Origin: Streptomyces sp. NBC_00083
Lineage (GTDB): Bacteria > Actinomycetota > Actinomycetes > Streptomycetales > Streptomycetaceae
Length of the DNA: 64,000 nucleotides
Assembly (NCBI RefSeq): GCF_026343295.1
Contig: NZ_JAPELY010000001.1
Coordinates: 2,790,001 to 2,854,000, forward strand
Direction: 5' to 3'
The notes under the pieces are model-generated. The model was not told the DNA's origin, ran no database searches, and saw only the letters and a program-made list of their open reading frames with translations. The stretch's first letter is position 1, and every line of letters begins with the position of its first letter. Both the position numbers and the translations under genes were made by a program. This document shows, piece after piece, positions 41,169 to 49,159 of the stretch.

Positions 41169-42281
41169 TCACTCGGCGGAGAGGTGTGCGCTCAGCCACT
41201 GGAGGGACGGCGGGATCTCCCGGAGCCACGTGTTGAAGTTGTGGCCGCCGGAATCGAGCGTGATCGACGAGACCTGTGCGGGCTTCTTGACCTTGGCGAT
41301 GAACTTCTGGGTCGCCCGGAAGTTGCTCTCACCCTGGTGTGACGTGGTGACCAGGAAGGACGAGTGCCCCTGCGGCAGATGGTCGAGGCTCCACAGGAGG
41401 TCGGAACGCTTCTCCTCGCGCTTGTTGCCGTGGAACAGGTCGCCCGACTCCATGTCCACGTCCGGCTTGTAGTCCGCGGACAGGCCGACGCCCGCCGCGT
41501 ACGCCTCCGGGTGGTGCAGCGCGATCTTCAGGGCGCAGTAACCGCCGGTCGAGTCGCCGATGAACCCCCAGTTCCGCGGCTTCGTACCGACGCGGTAGGT
41601 GCCGGAGATCGCTTTGCGCAGGTCGTCGGCGAAGAACGTCTCCGTCTTGGGGCCGCCCGGGATGTCGATGCACTGGGTGTTGCGCGGCGGGGCGACGGTG
41701 GGCCGCATCATCACCAGGATCATCGGCTGCGTCTTCTTCTGCTTCGACAGCGTCCATGCCGTCTTCGGGTAGTGCAGCCCCTTGATGAGGTTCTCGGCGG
41801 TGCCGGGGAAGCCGGTGAGGACGACGGTGACCGGGAAGCTCTTCTTCTCGTAGTCCTTCTGGAAGTACTCCGGCGGCAGGTAGACGTAGGCGGGCGTGGC
41901 GATCCTGGAGCGCTCGCCCTGCACCGAGACCCGCTGCACCTCGCCGCCGATGCTCGGCTTCCCGGCGCCCGGCACGTCGACCTTCTGCTTCCCCTCCAGC
42001 GTGATCCCCGGGCTCGCCGCCGCCTGCGCGTCGAGGACGCCGACGCCGTCCTGCCGGCCGAACAGGTCGGCCCACGAACCGTAGAAGAGGAACACCTTGT
42101 TGGCCGCGAGGCCCACGGAGGAGAACAGCAGGAGCTGGACCGCGCACATCAGGCCCACCCGTCCCAGCACCGGCCGCCAGCCCCGCCCCGCGAGTCGTGG
42201 CCACTGCCATACGACGAGGAGGGAGAGCAGGACCGTGGCGAGCACGGCCGTTGCCAGAGCGGTGGTACTGGTCAGGCCCAT
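41169..42281 (-). CDS. Membrane-anchored alpha/beta hydrolase (esterase D / antigen 85-like)
   Basis: This 370-residue protein has two N-terminal hydrophobic helices (ATAVLATVLLSLLVVWQW and VGLMCAVQLLLFSSVGLA) and a C-terminal alpha/beta-hydrolase domain. The nucleophile elbow is GFIGDSTGGYCALKIAL (GxSxG with Ser). Acid and His are probably in the C-terminal third (LDSGGHNFNTWL). The layout is that of the esterase D/antigen-85-like group. In non-mycolate bacteria such proteins act as esterases rather than mycolyltransferases. Substrate unknown. Divergent and convergent neighbours suggest a single-gene unit. Confidence 0.8.
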   Translation of the reverse strand: MGLTSTTALATAVLATVLLSLLVVWQWPRLAGRGWRPVLGRVGLMCAVQLLLFSSVGLAANKVFLFYGSWADLFGRQDGVGVLDAQAAASPGITLEGKQKVDVPGAGKPSIGGEVQRVSVQGERSRIATPAYVYLPPEYFQKDYEKKSFPVTVVLTGFPGTAENLIKGLHYPKTAWTLSKQKKTQPMILVMMRPTVAPPRNTQCIDIPGGPKTETFFADDLRKAISGTYRVGTKPRNWGFIGDSTGGYCALKIALHHPEAYAAGVGLSADYKPDVDMESGDLFHGNKREEKRSDLLWSLDHLPQGHSSFLVTTSHQGESNFRATQKFIAKVKKPAQVSSITLDSGGHNFNTWLREIPPSLQWLSAHLSAE

Positions 42282-42513
42282 GGATCAAGACACTCTCTGG
42301 AAAAGGTCCTCCGGACGCGCCCCCCGGTGGCGCCGTCCAGCCGCACCGCTTCGCGATGCGCACCGGACAAGACCGCGATCCGGCGAGATCCGTTCCCTTG
42401 TCCGACCCTTTGTGATCGACGACCTTCCGACCTTGTGCGAAATCGGATGGATCGTGGTGCGATGTGGCGGCGGGCGGGGTGAGGGAGATGGGGGAGGCGC
42501 GGGAGTGATGCCT

Positions 42514-42951
42514 TCAGGGCGTGGAGCGAGCCGCCGCGCGTGCTGCTTCCTCGGCGTTCCACCGGCGTGCGGCCGTGTCCCGTTCGTCGGCGGACGCCAG
42601 CCAGAAGTAGAGCGGCGGAAGGGCGAGTTCGATCCCCATCAGGACGAGCTGGAACCAGTCGGGCCGGCCCAGGGCGGCCCACGACAGCAGCCGGGCGGCG
42701 CCGCCCAGGAAGAAGACTCCGGCGAGCAGACGTACCGCGTTGGACGGGATCGGTGACTGCCGCGCGACCCAGATCCACGCGAGCCCGTACCCGAGGAAGA
42801 TCGCTCCGAAGAACCGCATGAGGCTGTCCACGGTGGGGCCGGGCGAGCCCGCGCCGGGCACCGAGGCCACGCCGACGATCAGATGGGTGGCGCCGATCGC
42901 CACATCGGCGATGCCCATCGCCCAGGAGAGCCACATGAGGAGCCTGGCCAT
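42514..42951 (-). CDS. DUF4345-like membrane protein
   Basis: This 145-residue protein has four hydrophobic helices: LLMWLSWAMGIADVAIGATHLIVG, FFGAIFLGYGLAWIWVAR, LLAGVFFLGGAARLLSW and LVLMGIELALPPLYFWLA. The 'FFGAIFLGYGLA' and 'FLGGAARL' segments fit DUF4345, a four-helix family of unknown function. An AAGGGA site precedes ATG 42951. A complex of inverted repeats links it to the divergent TetR gene, so it is likely that regulator's target. Confidence 0.78.
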   Translation of the reverse strand: MARLLMWLSWAMGIADVAIGATHLIVGVASVPGAGSPGPTVDSLMRFFGAIFLGYGLAWIWVARQSPIPSNAVRLLAGVFFLGGAARLLSWAALGRPDWFQLVLMGIELALPPLYFWLASADERDTAARRWNAEEAARAAARSTP

Positions 42952-42964
42952 GGTGGTGTCCCTT

Positions 42965-43017
42965 CGCCTTAGTAGGCATGTGTCTACTAAGGCGACCATA
43001 GGATCGCTAGTAGACAC
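42965..43017. promoter_or_regulatory. Nested inverted repeats between DUF4345 and TetR genes
   Basis: CGCCTTAGTAG/CTACTAAGGCG (42965-42994) is a perfect 11-bp inverted repeat. Its inner half-sites form TAGTAGGCA...TGTCTACTA, and a third half-site TAGTAGACAC lies at 43008-43017. It is probably two overlapping operators for the divergent TetR protein. Confidence 0.7.
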
Positions 43018-43037
43018 GCGTCAAGTAACCTGGCTCC

Positions 43038-43646
43038 GTGACCACGCGCCGCAGGCTGAGCCCCGATGAGCGCCGCGCACAGCTGCTCGACGTCGGAGCC
43101 CATCTGTTCGCGGCGAAGCCGTACCACGACGTCCTGATGGAGGACGTCGCCCAACGGGCCGGTATTTCCCGGGCGTTGCTCTACCGCTACTTCCCCAACA
43201 AGGGCGCCCTGTTCGCCGCGATCTTCCAGCAGGCCTCCAACCGGCTGCTCGACGGCACACGCATCGACCCGGCGGGCTCGCTCCTGGAGCAGCTGTCCGC
43301 CGGGCTCGATCTGCACTTCGACTACTTCGCGGCGAACAAGAACACGGTGCTCGCCGCGAACCGGGTGCTGGCCGGTGACCCGGTGATCCAGGCGATCATC
43401 ACCGACGAACTCGCCGAGCTGAGCCGGCGCGTGCTCGACGCGACCGGGCTCGACGGCCCGGCCAGGGACCTGGTGTCCGCCGCCCTGACGAGCTGGCTGG
43501 TCTTCGTGCGGGCCCTGTGCGTGGAATGGCTCACGAGTGCGCCGTTCACCCGCGCCGAGCTGCACGCCATGGCCATCGGCGCCCTGCGCGGCGCGCTCGG
43601 CGCCGTCACCGACATCGACCGGCTCCTCGGCGCCCCGGACGGCTGA
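43038..43646 (+). CDS. TetR family regulator
   Basis: This 202-residue protein has the HTH at about 10-60: RAQLLDVGAHLFAAKPYHDVLMEDVAQRAGISRALLYRYFPNK. An all-helical effector domain follows. It is encoded divergently from the DUF4345 membrane protein with overlapping operators between them, the classic arrangement of an autoregulated repressor and its target. GTG 43038 has no ribosome site upstream and the gene may be leaderless. Confidence 0.9.
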   Translation: MTTRRRLSPDERRAQLLDVGAHLFAAKPYHDVLMEDVAQRAGISRALLYRYFPNKGALFAAIFQQASNRLLDGTRIDPAGSLLEQLSAGLDLHFDYFAANKNTVLAANRVLAGDPVIQAIITDELAELSRRVLDATGLDGPARDLVSAALTSWLVFVRALCVEWLTSAPFTRAELHAMAIGALRGALGAVTDIDRLLGAPDG

Positions 43647-43649
43647 GCC

Positions 43650-43688
43650 CGGCCCGCGAGCCCCGGCGGTCCGGGGGCCCGCGGGCCG
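43650..43688. terminator. Hairpin between convergent TetR and ABC genes
   Basis: CGGCCCGCG pairs with CGCGGGCCG and the stem continues as GCCCC/GGGGC after one mismatch. It starts within 4 bp of the TetR stop. Confidence 0.65.
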
Positions 43689-43746
43689 TGGCGCTGCCGG
43701 GCGGGGCCCCGGGGCTGCCGGCCGTGGCGCACGCCGCACCGTCCGG

Positions 43747-45630
43747 TCAGCCCAGGGCGGGCGCGCCGCCGGGGCGTTCGAACTGGGTGCGGTACAACTC
43801 CTCGTACCGGCCGCCGAGTTCGAGCAGTTCCTCATGGGTACCGTGCTCCACGATCCGGCCGTCCTCGACGACCAGGATGTGATCCGCGGAGCGCACCGTG
43901 GAGAGCCGGTGGGCGATGACCACCGCGGTCCGCCCTTCCAGCGCCTCGCCGAGCGCCTCCTGCACGGCCGCCTCGGACGTGTTGTCGAGGTGGGCCGTGG
44001 CCTCGTCGAGAATGACGACGCGCTGACGGGCCAGGAGCAGCCGGGCGATGGTCAGGCGCTGCCGCTCACCGCCGGAGAGCCGGTAGCCGCGTTCGCCGAC
44101 CACGGTGTCGAGGCCGTCGGGCAGGGAGGCGACCAGTTCGTCGAGGCGGGCCTTGCGCAGCGCGTCCCACAGGTCGTCCTCGGCCGCGGCCGGCCGGGCG
44201 AGCAGCAGGTTGGCGCGGACCGATTCGTGGAAGAGGTGGCCGTCCTGGGTGACCATGCCGATGGTGTCCCGGATGGAGTCGGAGGTGAGATCCCGTACGT
44301 CGATGCCGCCCAGCCGCACCGTGCCCTCGTCGGCGTCGTACAGCCGCGGCAGCAGCTGGGCGACCGTCGACTTGCCGGCGCCGGACGACCCGACCAGGGC
44401 CACCATCTGACCGGGCTCCGCCCTGAAGGACACGCCGTGCAGCACCTCGGAGCCGCCCCGCGTGTCCAGGCTGGAGACCTCTTCGAGGGAGGCGAGGGAG
44501 ACCTTGTCCGCCGACGGGTAGCCGAACCGCACCTGGTGGAACTCCACGGACACCGGGCCGGGCGGGACCGTCCGGGCATCGGGCTTCTCGGCGATCAGCG
44601 GCTTCAGGTCGAGCACCTCGAAGACGCGCTCGAAGCTGACCAGCGCGCTCATCACCTCCACGCGCGCCCCCGCGAGCGCCGTGAGCGGCGCGTAGAGACG
44701 GGTCAGGAGCAGGGCCAGCGAGACGACCGCGCCGGCTTCGAGGGTGCCGTGCAGGGCGTAGTAGCCGCCGAGTCCGTAGACGAGGGCGAGCGCGAGGGCC
44801 GAGACGAGGGTGAGCGCGGTGATGAACGCGGACTGGGCCATGGCCGTGCGGACGCCGATGTCGCGCACCCGGCCGGCTCGGGCGGCGAACTCGGCGGACT
44901 CGTCGGCGGGACGCCCGAACAATTTGATCAAGGTCGCGCCGGGCGCCGAGAACCGCTCGGTCATCCGGGTGCCCATCGCCGCGTTGTGCTCCGCCGCCTC
45001 CCGCTGGAGGCGCGCCATGCGGGTGCCCATGCGGCGGGCGGGCAGCACGAACACCGGCAGCAGCACCAGCGCGAGCAGCGTGATCTGCCACGAGATGCCG
45101 AGCATCACCGCGAGTGTGAGCACCAGGGTGACCAGATTGCTGACCACACCCGACAGGGTGTTGCTGAACGCCCGTTGGGCGCCGATGACGTCGTTGTTGA
45201 GGCGGCTGACCAGCGCGCCGGTGCGCGTCCGCGTGAAGAACGCCACCGGCATCCGCTGCACATGGTCGAAGACAGCGGTGCGCAGACCGAGGATCAGTCC
45301 CTCGCCCAGCGTCGACGACAGCCACCGGCTCACGATGCCGAGCGCCGCCTCGGCGAGGGCGATCGCGGCGATGTACAGCGCGAGGCGGGTGACGGTCCCG
45401 CTCTCCTTTCCGCCGACGATCGCGTCGACGACCCTCCCGGCCAGCAGCGGAGTGGCCACCGCGAGCAGGGCCGTGGCGACGCTGACGACCAGGAAGAGAG
45501 CGATGCGCCGCCGGTGCGGCCGGGCGAACGAGGCGATGCGGCGCAGGGTGGCCCGGCTGAAGGGGCGCTTGTCCTGCTGCGCGGTCATGACGTTGTGGAG
45601 CTGTGTCCACGCGGTGGCTTCCATACTCAT
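43747..45630 (-). CDS. ABC transporter, fused membrane and ATPase domains (exporter)
   Basis: This is a ~627-residue half-transporter. The N-terminal half (about 25-320) is a six-helix ABC exporter membrane domain, with the coupling-helix region (RTGALVSRLNNDVIGAQ) in the middle. The ATPase domain has Walker A GSSGAGKST, Q-loop MVTQDGHLF, signature LSGGERQRL, Walker B VVILDEATAHLD and the H-loop VIAHRLSTV. It should form a homodimer that exports a lipid, drug or peptide. Several ATGs (45654, 45630, 45588) are possible and no clear ribosome site decides; 45630 is used here. It is not linked to the NRPS cluster. Confidence 0.92.
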   Translation of the reverse strand: MSMEATAWTQLHNVMTAQQDKRPFSRATLRRIASFARPHRRRIALFLVVSVATALLAVATPLLAGRVVDAIVGGKESGTVTRLALYIAAIALAEAALGIVSRWLSSTLGEGLILGLRTAVFDHVQRMPVAFFTRTRTGALVSRLNNDVIGAQRAFSNTLSGVVSNLVTLVLTLAVMLGISWQITLLALVLLPVFVLPARRMGTRMARLQREAAEHNAAMGTRMTERFSAPGATLIKLFGRPADESAEFAARAGRVRDIGVRTAMAQSAFITALTLVSALALALVYGLGGYYALHGTLEAGAVVSLALLLTRLYAPLTALAGARVEVMSALVSFERVFEVLDLKPLIAEKPDARTVPPGPVSVEFHQVRFGYPSADKVSLASLEEVSSLDTRGGSEVLHGVSFRAEPGQMVALVGSSGAGKSTVAQLLPRLYDADEGTVRLGGIDVRDLTSDSIRDTIGMVTQDGHLFHESVRANLLLARPAAAEDDLWDALRKARLDELVASLPDGLDTVVGERGYRLSGGERQRLTIARLLLARQRVVILDEATAHLDNTSEAAVQEALGEALEGRTAVVIAHRLSTVRSADHILVVEDGRIVEHGTHEELLELGGRYEELYRTQFERPGGAPALG

Positions 45631-45699
45631 GCGAGGAACGTACGACCTCAACATGGCTTGAGGTCAACGCACGGGTGCGGCGCGGACATCGCGTGACTG

Positions 45700-45730
45700 C
45701 GCCCCGGAACCAGGGTGCGGTTCCGGGGCG
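45700..45730. terminator. 12-bp hairpin downstream of the chaplin gene
   Basis: CGCCCCGGAACC (45700-45711) and GGTTCCGGGGCG (45719-45730) are exact complements with a 7-nt loop, about 20 bp after the chaplin stop on the minus strand. The stem is GC-rich without a U-tract. Confidence 0.75.
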
Positions 45731-45750
45731 GAGCGACGCGGTTCTACCGG

Positions 45751-45996
45751 TCAGTCGTTCTTGCAGGTGTTGCCGGCGGCCGGGTTGAGCAGCCCGATGA
45801 TGTCGATGGTGTTGCCGCACACCGGGAGCTGAACGCCGATGGGTACCTGGATGACGTCACCGGACAGCACGCCGGGCGAGTTCTGAGCCACTCCGGTGGT
45901 AGGCGGGACCGGGTCTGCGGCGGCGGCGACGCCGGCGGCGCCCATCACGGTGGTGGCGGCCAGGAACGTTGCGGCGAGTGCGGAACGGATACGCAC
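45751..45996 (-). CDS. Short chaplin (surface amyloid protein)
   Basis: This 81-residue precursor has a signal peptide and then a single chaplin domain: GVAQNSPGVLSGDVIQVPIGVQLPVCGNTIDIIGLLNPAAGNTC. The two Cys residues and 'NSPGVLSG', 'CGN' and 'GLLNPA.GN' match chaplins, which coat aerial hyphae and spores with hydrophobic amyloid. It has no sorting signal and is therefore the short type. GTG 45996 is fixed by a GGAGGA site upstream. Confidence 0.93.
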   Translation of the reverse strand: MRIRSALAATFLAATTVMGAAGVAAAADPVPPTTGVAQNSPGVLSGDVIQVPIGVQLPVCGNTIDIIGLLNPAAGNTCKND

Positions 45997-46303
45997 GATT
46001 TCCTCCTGTTTGTGGGGAATGCTTATGAACAGACTCTCCGCGGTCGGGGCCCGGCGAAAGCCGCGTGACCCGTTGGGGTGAGGGGTGTGGGAGGGAACCA
46101 TGGGTTACCGGCACGTAGGTTGATCGCTCAACCTGATCACGGATCGGGCACTCGCCGATCATCCGGGGCCGTCGCGCAAGGGTGTTGGCCGCCCATACAC
46201 GGAACTCACTTGGCCCGTAGCGGGTTTATTCGGCCGCGTCGCGCTCATTCGTACAGGGACCGCCCCTGGAGCAGGGGCCGTTTCACTGACGGGAAGGCAG
46301 GCC
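45997..46303. promoter_or_regulatory. Divergent chaplin/membrane-protein promoter region with an inverted repeat
   Basis: These ~307 bp hold promoters for both genes. AGGTTGA-TCGC-TCAACCT (46117-46134) is a perfect 7-bp inverted repeat about 120 bp from the chaplin start. No recognisable gene lies here. Confidence 0.45.
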
Positions 46304-46936
46304 ATGTCCAATGGTGTCGTCATCATCCTGATAGCGGTCGCGGTGATCGTTGTCGTGGCGGTGGTCCTCGGTATGTTCGTCGCGCGCCGGGGCAACGGGC
46401 TGCGCCGTCGGTTCGGGCCCGAGTACGAACGGACCGTCGCCCAGCACCACGGCGACGTCAAGGCCGCGGAGAAGGACCTCGACGAGCGCGTCCGCCGCTA
46501 CGGCAGCCTCAAGGTTGAGCCCCCGACGGCCGAGGAGCGGAGCCGGTACGCCGCCGAATGGGCCCGGATCCAGGAGGAGTTCGTGGACTCGCCCGCACAG
46601 GCCGTCGCCGACGCCGAGGCGCTGCTCGGCCGGCTCGCCCAGGAACGCGGCTTCCCGGACGGTGCGTCCGGGGAACAGCTCGCCGCGCTCTCGGTGCACC
46701 ACCCCGACCACCTCGACAGCTACCGCCGGATCCAGGGTGTGGCCCAGAACCCCGACGGGCGCCGCCGCAGCACGGAAGAGCTGCGTGAGGCCCTCGTGCA
46801 GGCCCATGAGTTCTTCGCCGTACTCGCCGGAGAGCGCCGCGGCCACAAGGCCGGGGCCCTCGCGCCCCGCAGCGCCCGGCACACGTCCCGCGCCGACCTG
46901 AAGCACCGAGACACCGCCCGAGGGAGCCAGTCATGA
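46304..46936 (+). CDS. Membrane-anchored protein, likely envelope stress-type
   Basis: This 210-residue protein has a single N-terminal helix (VVIILIAVAVIVVVAVVLGMFVA) followed by a basic stop (RRGNGLRRRF). A charged cytoplasmic part is predicted to be helical (TVAQHHGDVKAAEKDLDERVRRYG...). No family was recognised. Its stop overlaps the start of the next gene (ATGA), so the two are translationally coupled and probably work together. Confidence 0.78.
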   Translation: MSNGVVIILIAVAVIVVVAVVLGMFVARRGNGLRRRFGPEYERTVAQHHGDVKAAEKDLDERVRRYGSLKVEPPTAEERSRYAAEWARIQEEFVDSPAQAVADAEALLGRLAQERGFPDGASGEQLAALSVHHPDHLDSYRRIQGVAQNPDGRRRSTEELREALVQAHEFFAVLAGERRGHKAGALAPRSARHTSRADLKHRDTARGSQS

Positions 46937-47625
46937 CCCACGCCGATCAGCCCATACCCGAGCGGCCCGTGGTGCCGGACTCCGCGTCCGCCCGACCGCC
47001 CGTCGAGCAGGCCGGGACCGAGCAGGGCGTGACCGAGCGCCCCGTGTCCCGGCCGGCCCCCGACGACCGGCGGTCCGCCGACGCCCCGGGCGCGAGCGGC
47101 GCGGCGGCATCCGGGCGCGCCGTACCCGAAGGCTCCGTGGCCGAGGCGCCCGCGACCGTGACGCCCGCGGCAGGGCACTCCCTCGACGGCCCCGGCGTCG
47201 CCGAGGCGCCCGCGCCCGGTCGGGAGGCCCACGACGACGGCCTGCGGGAGCGGTCCGCGCACGGCCACACCGTGTCCGAGCACGACGCTGCGGGAGCACA
47301 GGGAGCACAGGGCGCACGCGGGCCCGAGGCGCTGCCGGGTGACGGCGTGCCGGAGGAGACCGTGCTGCGGCCGGACGAGCGCGACAAGCTGCAGCTCAGG
47401 CTCCAGCACGCGGTCGGCGGCTTCGTGGACGAGCCGCGCGCGGCCGTCGAGGAGGCGGCGTCGGCCGTCGACGACCTCGCCGAGCACATCATCGAGACCC
47501 TCGGCCACCGCCGGGGCACGCTCCGCGAGTCCTGGCAGGACACGTCCGGCACGGCGGCCACCGAGGACCTGCGCATGGCCCTGCGGGAATACCGCCGGCT
47601 CGCGGAGCGCCTGCTCAGCCTGTGA
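46933..47625 (+). CDS. Hydrophilic protein with disordered N-terminus and helical C-terminus
   Basis: This 230-residue protein has a low-complexity first 130 residues (Pro/Ala/Glu/Asp/Gly) and a helical end: LQLRLQHAVGGFVDEPRAAVEEAASAVDDLAEHIIETL and EDLRMALREYRRLAERLL. There is no signal peptide or membrane segment. It overlaps the preceding membrane gene by 4 nt and is followed 68 bp later by a small membrane protein. The coupling suggests a complex at the membrane, but no function is known. Confidence 0.75.
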   Translation: MTHADQPIPERPVVPDSASARPPVEQAGTEQGVTERPVSRPAPDDRRSADAPGASGAAASGRAVPEGSVAEAPATVTPAAGHSLDGPGVAEAPAPGREAHDDGLRERSAHGHTVSEHDAAGAQGAQGARGPEALPGDGVPEETVLRPDERDKLQLRLQHAVGGFVDEPRAAVEEAASAVDDLAEHIIETLGHRRGTLRESWQDTSGTAATEDLRMALREYRRLAERLLSL

Positions 47626-47693
47626 GCGCGACGCCCATCGCACATCCGTCACGAACCGAGCCTCAACCCGCCTGACAGTAAAAGGAGTTGGAC

Positions 47694-47981
47694 ATGTCCA
47701 GACGCTACGGCGGAAACCCGGCGGCCACCGGCATCCTCATCATCGTGGACCTCATGGCGCTGATCCTGATCCTCTGGATCGCCTTCTTCCTGGTCAACGC
47801 CAACACGGCCAACGATGTCGTGTCGTGGGTGCGCAATGCCGCCGACTGGCTCTCGGGATGGTCGCGGGACATGTTCCACATCAAGTCGGACACCTGGCGC
47901 ACAGTGGTCAACTACGGCCTGCCCGCGGCGGTCTACCTCCTGGTGGGCCACGCGGTGGCCGGCCGCGTCAGCCGGGCCTGA
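47694..47981 (+). CDS. Small membrane protein (95 aa)
   Basis: The N-terminal helix GILIIVDLMALILILWIAFFLVN is strongly hydrophobic. A shorter hydrophobic segment (YGLPAAVYLLVGHAVAG) lies near the end, with an amphipathic region between. An AAAGGAG site at correct spacing fixes the ATG. It may act with the two preceding genes. Confidence 0.78.
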   Translation: MSRRYGGNPAATGILIIVDLMALILILWIAFFLVNANTANDVVSWVRNAADWLSGWSRDMFHIKSDTWRTVVNYGLPAAVYLLVGHAVAGRVSRA

Positions 47982-47989
47982 CCCTCGTC

Positions 47990-48021
47990 CGGCGAGTCGG
48001 CGAGTCGGCGGAGCGGCGGAG
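47990..48021 (+). repeat. 8-bp tandem repeat
   Basis: Two copies of CGGCGAGT are followed directly by two copies of CGGCGGAG. The run starts 8 bp after the small membrane gene. Confidence 0.6.
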
Positions 48022-48184
48022 CGGGAGGGCCGGACGGTCTGCTCGTCGGGGGCCCCGTTCCCCTCAGGGCGGCACGCGCGCCTCACTCGTTCGGCAAGGC
48101 CCAGTGGCCCTTCGGCCACGGGTGCCGAACAGTGGATCAAGAGTGGGGGAGCTTTGGAGCCGACCATCTGATGAGGAGCGCGTC

Positions 48185-48538
48185 ATGCGCCGATGTGCCA
48201 CTGTTGCCGCGATCGTTCTGTGTGGAGTTCTGACCGCGGGGACTGCCGCACCCGCCTTCGCCGCCCCGCCGACGCCTGCCGTGCCGGCGCCGGGGACAGC
48301 GCCCGGAGCCGATGAGAAGGCCTGGCTCGCGGACCTGAAGAAGGAGATCGACAAGCTGATCGCGGATGAGAAGAAGGACGCGGCGGCCGACGTCGCCGAG
48401 GCGAAGGCCGATGCGGCGAAGGAGCTGAAGGAGATCAACGACATGATCAAGACCGAGAAGGCGCAGTCGACGCCCGCGTCCTCCACGTCGGCATTGCCGG
48501 CGGCATCGGCGCCGAAGCCCATGCCGCCGATCGGCTGA
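48185..48538 (+). CDS. Small secreted Lys/Glu-rich helical protein
   Basis: This 117-residue precursor has a signal peptide (CATVAAIVLCGVLTAGTAAPAFA) and a coiled-coil-like core of about 45 residues with regularly alternating charge (KKEIDKLIADEKKDAAADVAEAKADAAKEL). An Ala/Ser/Pro tail follows. GAGGAG precedes the ATG. Helical exported proteins of this kind often bind the cell wall, but no family was recognised. Confidence 0.75.
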   Translation: MRRCATVAAIVLCGVLTAGTAAPAFAAPPTPAVPAPGTAPGADEKAWLADLKKEIDKLIADEKKDAAADVAEAKADAAKELKEINDMIKTEKAQSTPASSTSALPAASAPKPMPPIG

Positions 48539-48557
48539 CCTTCACGTACCGCCCGCG

Positions 48558-48603
48558 CACCCCGGGCCCCGGCGAGACGCACAAGCCGGGGTGCCGGGGC
48601 TTG
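48558..48603 (+). terminator. Hairpin after the secreted helical protein
   Basis: CACCCCGG pairs with CCGGGGTG, and the intervening CCCCGG/CCGGGG can also pair. It lies about 20 bp after the stop codon. Confidence 0.55.
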
Positions 48604-49159
48604 TCCGTGTCCCCGGGCCGGGGGAGGGGCTGCCGGGCCTGCCTGTAGGTGCCGCCGGTATGGGGGGACTTCACGAGGCCCGGCCAACCCGCGGATACGG
48701 ACTCGCAGGTGCGTGGCCGGCGGACGCGGGGGCCGTAGGTACCGGTATGGGGGCCTTCGCGCCGCCCTGTCGGCCTGCGGGCCCGGCGCATCCGACTCGT
48801 TGGGGTGGTCCAGCGTGCCCGAGAGCGCTCTCTGCGCGTTGGTCACCGCATGACCGTATTTCCTGAGTTGCGGTGTGCGGACGCCGCCCTCCGCCTCGCG
48901 GCGCCGCGAACGGACGCCCCGTTCCCGGGCGTTGGGGCCCGCAGGCACCGCCGACGGCCACCTCGTGTGGCGGCACATCCCCGGAACGCACCGATGTGGG
49001 CGCACTCCACGGCGTCGGCCCCCGGCGTCGGCCTGCTGAACCGATCCTCCGTCGGACGCACTCGGGAGTACTCGGCCGCAAGGGCCCGCCCGGCCCGTTC
49101 CCCCTCTGCTGCCTGCAGCTCGCCCGTGTTCCCCGACAGCGTGTGAATGGAAGACTCCC
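48604..49159. other. Intergenic region upstream of the orphan condensation gene
   Basis: About 550 bp with no credible coding frame; the ones present are Arg/Pro-rich and lack ribosome sites. It should contain the promoter of the condensation-domain gene, but no element stands out. Confidence 0.45.

Noticed and set aside
43537..45696. 719-codon + strand frame opposite the ABC transporter
   Set aside because: The minus strand has all ABC ATPase motifs; the + frame has none.
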